Below are positions 10,090 through 19,673 of a stretch of 24,049 bases of DNA, piece by piece (position 1 is the first letter of the stretch; the number at the start of each line of letters is the position of its first letter). A program made the position numbers and the translations under genes. This DNA is from Lingula anatina (Eukaryota; Brachiopoda; Lingulata; Lingulida; Lingulidae): NCBI RefSeq assembly GCF_001039355.2, contig NW_019776111.1, positions 55,255 to 79,303 of the forward strand. The letters run 5' to 3'. The notes beneath the pieces are model-generated. The model saw only the letters and a program-made list of their open reading frames with translations. It did not search any database and was not told the origin of the DNA.

Positions 10090-10530
10090 GTAAATTGACC
10101 ATGCTTATGTTGGAAAGCAACCTGCCTCTTTACCAAACAAAGCCACTCAGTAAATTTAAATTAAATCAAAAATAAGATTTGGAAGCTGTATGGCGAACGT
10201 CAAAAAATTTAATTATGAAAAAAATTTATTTATGAAAAAAAAAAAATACTTACCGTAAATGTAAACCGATCATGCCGATTTTAGAAATCAACCTGCCTCT
10301 TTACCAAACAAAACCACTCAGTAAACTTAAAGTAAAACTCAAATTCGATTTGGCAGTTATGGGGCGAACGTGACCAAAATCGTGAAAAAAAAACGAATAA
10401 ATTCCGTAAATGTAAAATGATCATTTTGATTTTCGAAAGCAAACCCGTCTCTTTACAAAACAAAGCCACTCGGCTAATTTAAAGTAAAACAAAAATACGG
10501 TTTGGCAGTTATGTGTCGGAAAGCGACAGC
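10070..10530 (+). repeat. Three degenerate tandem units of about 150 bp
   Basis: Units beginning near 10070, 10245 and 10393 share TACCGTAAATGTAAA-like starts, AACCTGCCTCTTTACCAAAC, AAAGCCACTCAGTAAA-like segments and a (G)GATTTGGCAGTTATG-like 3' part. Short minus-strand ORFs at 10281-10469 and 10421-10603 both carry an EW-C-VKR pattern only because they read the same repeat. Confidence 0.85.
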
Positions 10531-11621
10531 AACGGCGACATCGCGGACAGACAGACCCATCAGAATATATATATATACAGTGTCTGTATATAAAAATAGA
10601 CAAACCTGAAGGTGTTATTCAATAGTAAGTCGAATTACTAGAAAATGTGCTCTTCAGCGAAAAAGAAGATTATATGGCATTACTTTACAATGTCATGCTT
10701 ATCAAAAAATATAAATATCCTGATACATACTTACATCAATAACAAAGAACAATAATTACAATATAAAGATAATTATCTAATTACATTTGCAATGGATATA
10801 ACAATTACTCCTTGCGCAATAAAGTACTTGAACTGAATCAGCTAGATTCAAAATCAGATATGTAAACCCAATTTAATGATAGCTCTAGGGGTTCGATACG
10901 TTAGGATTTTTCCTTATTCGCTTGGACAATACGGCAATAGTCACTGTTATACAAGAAAATAATGCTGTTGCATGAATATAATAGGCCAATGCATCGGGAT
11001 GAATTTGCTAACTCAAGCTGATGCCTAACAACAGCGGATTTGGGTTAAAACGTGTCGTATCGATTTCGAGCAGATTTCCCTCACCTGAACAGCTTTAAAC
11101 ACCGTTCGAACGCTTAGTTAATCACAACAGTAAGGATACAATCGATATTTTCTTCAAAGAATTAATAATGCTGTCATTAAAGAGGATAAACATTGTCTTT
11201 GTTTAATGGTACCACCGTAATTAGGGGCTGTGATCTCCGAAGCATAAACCACCCAATATACAGAAGCGAGTGGGGGTGATGAATAAGACTACAAATAAGG
11301 GTGGTTGTGCTCTAAAAGTGATTGTTATTCCATTATCATCAAGATAAGTGTGCCAAAAAAAAAAAAAAAGAGACAAAAAAATTGCCAAATCTTGGTCTTT
11401 ACAACGTACCAGTATCGAAACCCGTAAAAAGGACAAGTACTCTACACAACACCTAACCAGAAAAAGACTGTAACTGATGAACTAATCAAAACCGAATTAA
11501 GTTCCCCATCCCCTAAATTAGTGTGTATAACCTTCATAACATATATTTGTTGCGTGCATGTGTGCCTGTGTGAAAGAACGACATTTGATCATATATATCG
11601 ACCGCCTAATGCCTTAAACCC
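10531..11621. other. AT-rich DNA downstream of the GPCR gene
   Basis: No gene is recognised. An A run interrupts 11347-11369. The only weak 3'-end signal for the GPCR is an ATTAAA on the minus strand at 11202-11207, about 415 bp past the stop. Whether it is used is unknown. Confidence 0.5.
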
Positions 11622-12716
11622 TTATTCTACGGGCTTGCATTGGCATGCCCCAATCATAAACTTTCCCACACGTTTGTTCAAAATTCCGTAAATCAAGGGA
11701 TTAGTGACTGAACTAAGCATCAACAGTTCGATTGAAATGTTAAAAATAATATGAAAGGTCGCTCTATTGTGTACAATGTATCCATCAAACGCTGACAGAA
11801 GCGTATAAGGAATAAATAACAAAGTAAACGTACCTACTATTATGGCAGTCATCTTTGCCACTTTGACTTGCATTTCATCTAATGATCCTTTCGAGTTGGA
11901 TTCCTCAGGTTTGACAGACAGGGCTTTTCCTCCTCGAAATTCTTCTCTCTCCTGTTTGGTCTGGTTTTCTGTCTTCGCGGTAGAGGTACCTGGCATATTC
12001 ATCTGAATGCGGTTCACTCCAATTTTCTGTCTTTGCTGCCGGACGCGTCGAAATATGGCGCAATAACACCCGAATGTTATCAGGAGGCAGATTGGCAGGT
12101 GCGGCGTCACCAAGAATCGCATGTGTTTTGGATGGACTATATTACCCCTGCATTCTTTATCTGGGGACCAATCATTCCAGCCAAACAAAGGAGGGATGGA
12201 GAGGGCCGACCCGTACAGCCATGTAAAGACTATGGCCGAGGTCAGTCTCTTTTTGTTAAATAGTTTTACGTGCTGGACATGTCGACAGATCTTAAAGTAT
12301 CTGTCAAATGCGATTAATGTTTGGTGAAAAAGTGATATAAGTATCAGGCCGGATCCAGTGGCAGTCTTAAACAGACAAAAATATTTTTCGGATGCGAGAT
12401 GACGTAACCCGGGTAAGTTGTCAACGAAATACACAGTGACTATGTGAATCGGCATGGCAACGAGGCCAGTGACTAGATCTGTAATTGAGAGACTCATCAA
12501 GATATAGTTTGTTGGCTCTCGAAGTTCCTTAAACTTTGCAAATGCTGCAATGAAAATGATGTTGCCAACAATCGTCGCAACTAACAAGATGACTTCCACT
12601 GTGATGAAAGGCAGGCATGATACCAGATCCGTGCACGCTGAAGCCACCGTATACGTTTTGTTGAGCGTCATGTTGGCGTCCTCTGTTATAAAATCTTTAG
12701 CTGAATAGTTCAGCAT
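11622..12716 (-). CDS. Orphan class A (rhodopsin-family) GPCR, single exon, 364 aa
   Basis: This is a seven-helix G-protein-coupled receptor of the plasma membrane. The ATG is at 12714-12716. The frame runs on to a TTG at 12746 without another ATG, so the ATG is chosen. N-glycosylation sequons are at N3, N15 and N19. Landmarks: TM1 GN with N52; TM2 LSITD with D80; C114 before TM3 and C189 in loop 2 for the usual disulfide; DRY at 138-140; TM4 W166; a long hydrophilic third loop (about 224-282); TM6 F297 and P303; NPLIY at 339-343; then a basic helix 8 and Cys 358/360, possible palmitoylation sites. The usual Trp of CWxP is F301. Position 3.32 is Gly, so a bioamine receptor is unlikely. The TM7 retinal Lys is absent, so it is not an opsin. 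The ligand is unknown. Confidence 0.93.
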   Translation of the reverse strand: MLNYSAKDFITEDANMTLNKTYTVASACTDLVSCLPFITVEVILLVATIVGNIIFIAAFAKFKELREPTNYILMSLSITDLVTGLVAMPIHIVTVYFVDNLPGLRHLASEKYFCLFKTATGSGLILISLFHQTLIAFDRYFKICRHVQHVKLFNKKRLTSAIVFTWLYGSALSIPPLFGWNDWSPDKECRGNIVHPKHMRFLVTPHLPICLLITFGCYCAIFRRVRQQRQKIGVNRIQMNMPGTSTAKTENQTKQEREEFRGGKALSVKPEESNSKGSLDEMQVKVAKMTAIIVGTFTLLFIPYTLLSAFDGYIVHNRATFHIIFNISIELLMLSSVTNPLIYGILNKRVGKFMIGACQCKPVE

Positions 12717-13611
12717 TTTGTATCTCTCCAACGCAACTAAAGTCAACTCTGATATTTGGTTTGCTTAATAGCTGAAATGTAGATATCTGCTTCCCGTTTC
12801 GTTTAGCAAAATATATATATATAGATATACCAAAATATAGATATACCAGTATATACAAGTGAAAGAATATCATTGGTTGTTATGTCAATACGTCATGTCT
12901 GAATCTGCACTGGGCGATTTCCCTGAAAGAGAAGAAGAATATTGAGGAGTGTTTGTATCAGAAAATATTCTCAGTTGTTTTTCAGTGACAAAATCAAAAT
13001 ATTGTTTGGCTGGCAGGCAGTCTCTGTTCCCTCTGTCTTTATGCATGCAATGTTACTTGAGATTAAATTCGTTTTAAAAAATGGAGGGGATGAAATACGT
13101 TTTAAAAAACGGAGGGTTGCGAATTTCGCAATTAGGCCCTATGCTCCCTTTACAGAAATGTAACTTGTACATCCTAGAATTGGCATCTATTTGATTTCCA
13201 CGTTTAGAGAGCATAATTTTCATTATGATTTGAACACCAACCATGTGTAAAGGAAGTTTATGGACCAAGTGCTCAGTCATCGTATTAGATCTTATTAAAA
13301 TTATCTATCGATCATTGTGTCAGCCGAAAGGGACACCAACTGGAAGGAAAACCATCAGTCGTTATTTATGTGACCATTTGTTTTTCATCTTGTCATTCAT
13401 GATGGAATAAATACACCGGAAATAAAAAACAAGCACCTGTTGATACTTCCCCTATAGGTGAATAACAACCAAACTGCATTACAGAAAACAAGAAGTGGTA
13501 AAACGACCTTTTAGACAATATTATAATAATAATGAACTTTGTGGACCTTTTAACGTCCACCAGTCTAGCACAGAGATTTACATTACATTAATTACATAAA
13601 TCAGGTGATAG
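12717..13611. other. GPCR upstream region and unassigned DNA
   Basis: TA-rich repeats lie at 12808-12855. An inverted CCAAT (ATTGG at 12872-12876) lies about 155 bp upstream of the GPCR ATG and is a possible promoter element. Near 13068-13115 a segment of about 27 bp containing GTTTTAAAAAA and GGAGGG is repeated twice. No other gene is seen. Confidence 0.45.
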
Positions 13612-13830
13612 ATCACATTCCTGTTTCCGGCAAAATATTCTTGTCGAGGGTGATAATACCGCAATAGGAGAACCTTCCTGAGTATCTAATAAGGTGTCAT
13701 GTCGAACAAGATACAGCAGGTTCGAGTGCTGAAGATAATCCCTCAGCCGTCTTCTTGGCAATGACGCAAGCATGTTGACAAGACATTACCCTCGTTAACT
13801 TTGCAGATAAATCTAGGTATCTGAACAAGG
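13612..13830. repeat. Diverged dispersed copy of part of the A/B segment
   Basis: GCAAAATATTC, GGTGATAATACCGCA, GTCGAACAAGA, GTTCGAGTGCTGAA and a final AAGGTATGG follow the same order as 3795-4010 in copy A and 7313-7520 in copy B. The duplicated segment therefore contains an older dispersed repeat. On the minus strand the frame at 13588-13773 is open but unrecognised. GGTTCGAGTGC resembles a tRNA-type B box, but no A box could be placed. Confidence 0.6.
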
Positions 13831-14273
13831 TATGGTATTAAAATGTAAATGAAAAATAGCATGTAAAAACTACTCCAACTTCTTTCTGTAATGTAACATT
13901 TTTATTGCTTGTAACTTTACCATTTACCATGTACTATTTTGTTATTATTCATATAACTGTAAAATCCTGAAGGTTTAATATTTCCGTAGAAATGCGATTT
14001 AACATAATTTCAATCATAAATCGGCATAAAATCGGCGTTTGAAATCATCTCTAAAACGCAAAATCTAGCCTTCGCTTTGAGTGTTCGAACGTGCAGAAAC
14101 CATGCAAGGAAATTACCTATAAGTACATGTGATTGCTGTAAAAATTACTCAGAAGGTGGAAAAAGCATGAAACTTAGCACAAATGTTCCTTGGACTATGC
14201 TGATCATTTCTAAGGGTAGTGCCAAAAATTTCAAAGGGTTGCTTAGCAACAGTTGCTAGGGAAGTGAAGTACC
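13831..14273. other. Unassigned DNA with an X-box-like palindrome
   Basis: GTTGCTTAGCAAC at 14238-14250 resembles an RFX X-box palindrome, and a partial AGTTGCTAG follows at once. It lies just outside the transposon that starts at 14274. No gene is seen. Confidence 0.35.
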
Positions 14274-14660
14274 TTGAGCCTCGGTCACAGGCCGTACGGG
14301 CTCTTATGGGCTGTTTGCGTCCAAATTTTGCGCAGAATCTCACGTCCCACGCAAGTCCTCCTTACGAAATTTCGAGTTCGCAGACAGCCCGTAAGCACGC
14401 ACGGAGGATATTGGACATGTCCGAAAGATTCTACGAATAACCTGCGAACAGCGAGGCCGCAAGCGTGACTTGCTCACCTCGCAAGTTCACAAGGAGTTCG
14501 CCAGTGAGACGTGCGTGGTCCAAGACGCACGTAGCAATCAATGAAGGAGCAAGTGCCTTTTGATTGTTGAGTACGGCGCACGCCCTCACAGCTAACAAAC
14601 AAAGTCGAAATCACACCAGGAATGCGTCGCACGTGCTTCACCCTCACGCCTGGAGTATAA

Positions 14661-14949
14661 GGGAGCATTCACATCGAGAAGAGCCGAGGTCTAGTAATGC
14701 CGCGACCTAAATATGGCGGACCTACATGAAAGGAAGACCGCTCATCCTGTTAATCCTCACCACGCGTCGTCCCTGCAGGAGCACAGTTATTAAAATTCAG
14801 CTCAATCCAACCGGTCGAGGGACAACGCGTGGGGGGCGTGTGAGAGGTGGAGAGATCATTAAAAGATTAGCGGTCTTCCTTTCATGTAGGTCCGCCATTT
14901 TAGGTCGCGGCCTTACTAGACCTCGGTTCTTCTCGATGTGAATGCTCCC
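14661..14949. mobile_element. Nested fold-back MITE with arms of about 82 bp
   Basis: The arm 14661-14742 begins GGGAGCATTCACATCGAGAA. The arm 14869-14949 ends TTCTCGATGTGAATGCTCCC, its reverse complement. Most of the 82 bp match, including GGCGGACCTACATGAAAGGA and GACCGCT. Weaker pairing continues inward (CCACGCGTCGTCCCT against AGGGACAACGCGTGG), so nearly the entire 290 bp can fold into one hairpin. No coding capacity is evident. Confidence 0.9.
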
Positions 14950-15062
14950 TAAAAGGATCCTTACGACGCACGATCGTGTCTCGCCAAAGAACGTCGACTG
15001 TGCAACGTGCAAAACAATTTTCAAAACTGAAATTTTGCTCGATTCAACTTCTTATACCCTGT

Positions 15063-15200
15063 ATGCCTCCAAAAGGCAAGAGAAAAAAGCATAGAGAGCA
15101 GAAAAGAAGAGAGGAGGACGAAGAAAGAAGGGGAGAACACGAGGCAAAACTGACGGACACCGTCAGTACGTCAGTTTTGCCTCGTTTGAGGCAAGTGTGA
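15063..15200 (+). CDS. Short charged ORF inside the transposon, doubtful
   Basis: The ATG at 15063 opens 45 codons starting MPPKGKRKKHREQKRREEDE and staying rich in Arg, Glu and Lys until a Leu/Val/Arg tail and TGA. The frame extends upstream to 14976. The charged pattern would suit a coiled coil or nuclear localisation signal, but it lies on a purine-rich tract and runs into a hairpin, so it may simply reflect base composition. It could be the preserved 5' end of a lost transposon protein. Confidence 0.2.
   Translation: MPPKGKRKKHREQKRREEDEERRGEHEAKLTDTVSTSVLPRLRQV
15139..15185. repeat. Perfect 17-bp inverted repeat
   Basis: ACGAGGCAAAACTGACG at 15139-15155 is followed after 13 bases by its exact reverse complement at 15169-15185. 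It lies inside the 1.24-kb transposon. Confidence 0.9.
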
Positions 15201-15515
15201 AACAAAAGTGACTCTAAAGGGAACTACATTCGCCGTGCGTTGCATTCTCTTCGTTAGTGGTGAGTGCGTGCCACGTACGCAGGAAGGAATAGAAACTCAA
15301 GAAACGAGTACAGTTGCCAAGGCCATCGCACCTGGCAATTCGCAACTAGCTTGAAAGGACATCTCACGTGGCCCCTCCGATTCGCAAGGCAAACTTGCGC
15401 CTTTTCATTGAAACCTTTCCTCTACCTCTACGGCATCCACGGCCTCCACTGCGCCCAAAATTCGTAGGGGACGTGCGATCCTAAAATCCATGCGTCCGGT
15501 TGTGACCGAGGCTAA

Positions 15516-17090
15516 AGTAACCCGTGTAAAAGCAGTGTGTACTCACTGGCTGACTAAATCTGTTGACACAACCTGCATATGGACAGTCCACTTATAATGT
15601 GGGAATTTTGTCATTAATTTGCAGATACGAACTACAATGGTTGGACCCGCTTTGAACTGTATTCTATCGCAATACATGTAGATTCCTTCGAAATAAAGCT
15701 CTATAAACCGCAAAGCTCTTGGAATAATTTATCAGTCGTATTTGGTTATGACAATACGGACATCTTTATAAAGTAGTGTATGTCTAAGTATGGGAAATGA
15801 TATTTGGGAATTGATGTAAAATCTAACATAATTTGAGTACTTACATTTGTTAAAAGAATATAAAAATTAGAAAATGTGTGTGCGAGTATTTGTGTATGTG
15901 TGAGTGTGCGCGCGCTTGGAATGGGTAGCACATATAATGAGGGCCAATTATATCAATTTTCTTACGGATGGTAAAAGGCAGTTTAATGAATTTATTGAGT
16001 AATTCGTGATTAAAAGGGAACACACTCAATGGCTGTTCTGCAATAAGTATGCGGACCGCAGAGCATGGAGAGAGTGCCATCAAGAGAAATGAGGAGCCAT
16101 TTCATTGTGTGGTAATAATTTCTTTGTATCGTTTTGATATTTATAGAAATGATATTTGTTAAAATGGAGAAAGACAAGCTGAAATATGTGGGTATAATTT
16201 TGAAAAATACATCTCGGAATGCAATTAAAATATGTCTTAAAATTTCCTCGTGAACTTCTACAACGAGAAACTATAGTGGCCAAAAGATTTTTAACTCTAA
16301 AATCTTTTTACTTCTGATTATTTTGACTGTTATAGTTTTTTTTTTTTCACTCGGTTTTCTCTGTAATATTAGCTTTAAAAAAAGTGAGAGACTAGAGGGA
16401 GAGAGAGAGAATATCCCAATAAAATTCACCCTTGTCGAACACAAATAAATAGAAATGCAGTCAAAAATTTAATGGTTTGCTTATATCCATTTCCACTCAC
16501 TTGAAAACATTAGACAAGCATTTTTTTTTACCTATATATCATAATTATAACCTAATATCGCGTGTAATTTTCACCCAAAAGCAGTGACGTCTGCAGTGCA
16601 TCTCTGAAACGCGTTTACTATCTATTCTTCACTTGTGGAATGATTGTGTTAGTGCAGAAAATTTCTTTCTCTCCAGATGACAACTAAAAACTCTAATAAT
16701 ATTTTTGGAATTACCATTAAGATCATCAAGACCATCAAGATCATCATAATTACAAATCTCTGATATGAACATCACTTCCGGCCAGTCTTATATTACTTCA
16801 GGGGACCTAATTTGCATATAAGAGAAAAAATGCATTTTTTTCCGACTTTGGTTTGTCTTCAAATTTTTCATCATTTTCAAAAAGTATATTGTTGTCCTTT
16901 GCTCACAAATCTGGACACATTTGATCCACATACATTGTTTGTAAATTATGTAATTAGAAATAATTTTTATATCACAGACGTGTATCACGTTTTCACTCCA
17001 TAGCCATAATACTCGGCAATAGCTGCATGGGTATAAAAGTAGGTCAATTGCCTGTATAAAATTGCCGTGCGATTATTGATTTTTTAGTAT
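15516..17090. other. Unassigned AT-rich DNA
   Basis: Only simple sequence was recognised: GT-rich DNA at 15874-15915, a T run near 16339-16348 and a GA run at 16397-16411. The many overlapping short frames on both strands show no known motif. Confidence 0.55.
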
Positions 17091-17300
17091 GGACCGTTTT
17101 AGGGGGAGTCAGAAGTGGAAAATGTATCAAGATACCAGCAAAATATTTTGGATGCACGGGGCTACTGAAAAACAGAGTATGTTGCAAAATTTTACAGAAA
17201 AGAGTAAAACTAGTCCATATCTCCAGATTCACCATGTAGAACTTTATAGATGCCAAGGTCCCTCTATATTTCATCTGACTCTCCCTAAAATTATTTAGAC
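17091..17300. mobile_element. Possible MITE with short inverted ends
   Basis: TTTTAGGGGGAGTCAG near the left end pairs with CTGACTCTCCCTAAAA near the right end (17275-17290) with one mismatch. Outer GGACCG and GACCGC motifs are only partly matching. No target duplication was identified. The plus-strand ORF (17089-17298) spans the entire unit and is probably incidental. Confidence 0.45.
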
Positions 17301-18105
17301 CGCGTTAACTGTTCAGCTCCCGGGAAGCGCGAAGCATCCAGCGATGTAGCAGACGCTGACGACACATTGCATTCACAAGAGGGGGTAAGGGTTTTCTAGG
17401 AATTTATTGTATTTAATTACATCTGACGAATTACGTGACAGAAGAAGGAAAATTGACCTTTTTAAAATTTATATTGACTAAGTGTAGTACAAGACACTGA
17501 TATTTCTTCTCAAAATTGACAGAATAAAGAAACGCAAAAGGACATAACCTATCTCACCTTACATGGCATATCCTATCCGTGAACTTGATCTACTGGCACT
17601 CCCACACACGCTGAGTTTGTATGGTACTAGGGCAGTAGAAAGGGGGCGAATTGAGGGGGGGGGGGTGGAATTTCGATTATAATATAGCGTTATGGTTTTA
17701 CTCATGTTATATTTTATATAATAAAACATTTTACTTTAAGGGATAGAGAGCGTTGGCAACGTTTTTGGGATGATAAACGTAAAGAGATGTAGCCAGTTCG
17801 ATCACATTTTATAGGCCTAGCGTACTGTGTGTAAAAGAGATAAAAAAATCGTACCGCAGCAGGGTGTTGTAAAAGATTTAAAACCCTTTAATCATTTTGA
17901 AAATGACAAAAAAGGAATTGTGCTAAAAAAGAACTTGTTGCCGCTATTTACAGTACTTTTTATGATAATACATGTAACATGGCTATGGCAATAGTACAAG
18001 TAAGATACGATGAAGTAAGAATTTATTCAGCCAATAAAAAAAGTCTACTATTGCTGGATCAAAATGTAAAAAGAGAACTTCCTGGGTGGGTGGGATCCCC
18101 ACAAT
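17301..18105. other. Unassigned DNA with an 11-base G run
   Basis: The start (17300-17390) is more GC-rich than its surroundings. A G run lies at 17655-17665. Nothing coding is recognised. Confidence 0.55.
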
Positions 18106-18246
18106 TTATTTTGTTGTTTTCTTCATTCTGTCTTTAATGATACCATCCAGTTGGGGGAGATCTCTTCCAATTATTTTACTGGCAGTGTTAATAACGTTGG
18201 GGTGTTTTTCCCGTTCCTTCACAGTAGCCACCAGATGCAATAAAAG
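18106..18246 (-). pseudogene. LINE ORF2 C-terminal relic on the minus strand
   Basis: The minus frame ending at TAA (18106-18108) reads VKEREKHPNVINTASKIIGR and then LPQLDGIIKDRMKK. This matches the VNTASKIIG-LP-LD-I--DR block found after the reverse transcriptase in CR1/Rex/L2-like LINEs. Only about 46 codons remain, and no further upstream homology is visible. It differs from the relic at 1673-2021, so at least two LINE families of this type left traces. Confidence 0.75.
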
Positions 18247-18569
18247 TTAAATACTCTCAATATTACACGTATAAAAGTTAATTAAAACGGGCTCATTATC
18301 TGTAAAAGTTGCAAGTGATCTAGAAAGCCGTTGTCTAAAACAATACTTCACTTTTAATGTGCATTCCTAGGAGTTTGAACTATATATCTATTGTATATAA
18401 ACATGAACATAATGGAATATTAAAGCAAAACTGAAGTTGTCAGTAACTGAGCCGTGAAATTTCTATATTATTTAGCATGGTCCGTGAAGCACCTCATTCC
18501 CGTGGCTCGTAAATGCGGCTTTTTATTCTTTGTCCTTCGTGAAACAAAGCCTTATACCTGGCAATTCAT
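18247..18569. other. Unassigned DNA
   Basis: No gene is recognised. The plus ORF at 18454-18648 overlaps the inverted repeat that follows and has no known motif. Confidence 0.5.
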
Positions 18570-18702
18570 TACCCTCTACCAGGGCCGCAGTTATTATTGT
18601 GGACTTTTTTTGCTGACTGAGAGCCAAAATGACTGTCTATTTATCTAGAGACATATCTGTGAATATCTGTGGAAAATCAATCTGTTGCCCTGGTAGAGGG
18701 TA
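18570..18702. repeat. Perfect 16-bp inverted repeat, 101-bp spacer
   Basis: TACCCTCTACCAGGGC (18570-18585) and GCCCTGGTAGAGGGTA (18687-18702) are exact complements. Weaker pairing extends outward through GCAATTC/GAATTGC-like bases. Just right of it, CAATTCTCAG and TTTTCAGGATT recur (18703-18765). It may be a small inverted-repeat transposon remnant. Confidence 0.75.
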
Positions 18703-18765
18703 GCAATTCTCAGGATTTGCAGGATTCAATTCTCAGATAATTTTCAGGATTTTCAACTGGTATTG

Positions 18766-19190
18766 TCAGTGAGATATGCATAAAGTTTTGTATACTGTGA
18801 TTTGTAAATTAATGGTTTTATTTCCCATGAACTATGATCACCCCTCCCTAATGGTACCCTCAATTAAGAAAAGAAAGAAAAACAAAACTCATTTGATTAC
18901 AAAAAAAGAAATAATATTTTATTGTAACATTAAGAGAATGACATTTTGCAGTTTTTTAAACTGGCTTATATAGAGGCAATGAGAGTTTTGCACTGAAGAC
19001 CCTGAAAAATAAAAGATGAAAATATTAAATAAAATTCAGTTAAAATGTGTATTCAGTTAGTTGTAAATAGATGTTGACAGTAAATCTACAACCACCAGCT
19101 CCTGGCGGCTATCATATAATTACTGCTTTCATGTACAGTTTTACCAGCTGTTTGATATAGTTTTCCTCTAAAAAAATTGAAAGTTTACTA
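18766..19190. other. Unassigned DNA downstream of the CBM20 gene
   Basis: No coding motif or repeat boundary was seen on either strand. Confidence 0.5.
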
Positions 19191-19406
19191 ACACCCCATT
19201 TCCATACATTAGATCTACCTACTTTAGATCGACCTAACTCCCTGGGGGTTCACGCTAAATAGCTGTCAGCTGGGCGGACACGAAAGTTAATTACCCCCTT
19301 ATAGCTTGTAGTAGGCGGGACGGACATTTAAGTCAGATTGTCTGAAAGTAATCTAGTGAGACTCCCCGCGGGGATAGATCGATCTAAAATCTATGGGAAT
19401 AGAGCC
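19191..19406 (+). mobile_element. MITE family 1, copy 2
   Basis: This 216-bp relative of 1321-1547 lies in the same orientation. Its left end ACACCCCATTTCCATA is the inverse of the right end of copy 1 (1532-1547), confirming true terminal inverted repeats. It lies about 185 bp beyond the CBM20 stop codon, past the likely polyadenylation signal. Confidence 0.8.
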
Positions 19407-19535
19407 TTAGTTATGATATCATCAAAACAAAGAGACAAACAAAAAGAACTTCTCTTTAAATGTATAATAAATCTATTCTTTTAAAAATACTGTTGACTTT
19501 TCTTCATTTCTTAATGTCTGAAGTGTTTAGAAATA

Positions 19536-19541
19536 TTTAAT
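19536..19541 (-). promoter_or_regulatory. Candidate polyadenylation signal ATTAAA
   Basis: ATTAAA on the minus strand lies 50 bp past the CBM20 stop codon, a normal distance for a short 3' UTR. No AATAAA was found nearer. Use is not proven. Confidence 0.45.
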
Positions 19542-19587
19542 TAATAATAATAAGAATAAGAATAAGAATAATAAGAATAAGAATAAC
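19541..19587. repeat. AAT/AATAAG simple repeat
   Basis: Mixed AAT and AATAAG units lie just past the CBM20 stop codon, within its expected 3' UTR. Confidence 0.85.
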
Positions 19588-19590
19588 CAT

Positions 19591-19673
19591 TTATGTTCGT
19601 GCCCTCCGTCTGAAGCAAGACGTGAACAGATTCAATACCCTCCTCCACCTAGATTGGCGGCGATTCTTTGGAG
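19591..19673 (-). CDS. CBM20 exon 11, basic C-terminal tail
   Basis: The final 27 residues read APKNRRQSRW and then RRVLNLFTSCFRRRART before TAA. RRQS fits a basophilic kinase site such as PKA. W242 to F253, flanked by Arg clusters, could form a short amphipathic helix, and C252 could be lipid-modified. A membrane or organelle contact is an inference only. The phase-1 acceptor joins exon 10 cleanly. Confidence 0.8.

Larger units (their letters stand above)
14274..15515. mobile_element. DNA transposon, non-autonomous, about 1.24 kb, GC-richer
   Basis: The left end has AGCCTCGGTCACA (14277-14289) and the right end has its exact complement TGTGACCGAGGCT (15501-15513). The near-direct repeats AAGTACC and AAGTAACC flank it. 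A further subterminal match (ACGTCCC with TACGAAATT) is inverted between the two sides. Base composition is clearly richer in G+C than the surroundings. No transposase is recognised. A smaller fold-back element sits inside. The superfamily is not assigned. Confidence 0.75.

Noticed and set aside
9291-10530. CRISPR-like array of repeats and spacers
   Set aside because: The repeats are long, degenerate and contiguous, without unique spacers of fixed length, and the DNA is eukaryotic.
10281-10603. Two related small minus-strand proteins
   Set aside because: They look alike only because they read successive units of a degenerate tandem repeat. No start context or splice structure supports them.
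12717-12746. GPCR start at the TTG at 12746 (374 aa)
   Set aside because: An animal gene should start at ATG. The first in-frame ATG is 12714-12716, which gives a normal N-terminus with three glycosylation sequons.
13612-13830. tRNA gene or tRNA-derived SINE
   Set aside because: Only a B-box-like GGTTCGAGTGC is present. No A box or cloverleaf could be drawn.
14077-15024. Several overlapping ORFs of 60-75 codons on both strands
   Set aside because: They lie in a GC-richer transposon where stops are rarer, and they show no known motif.
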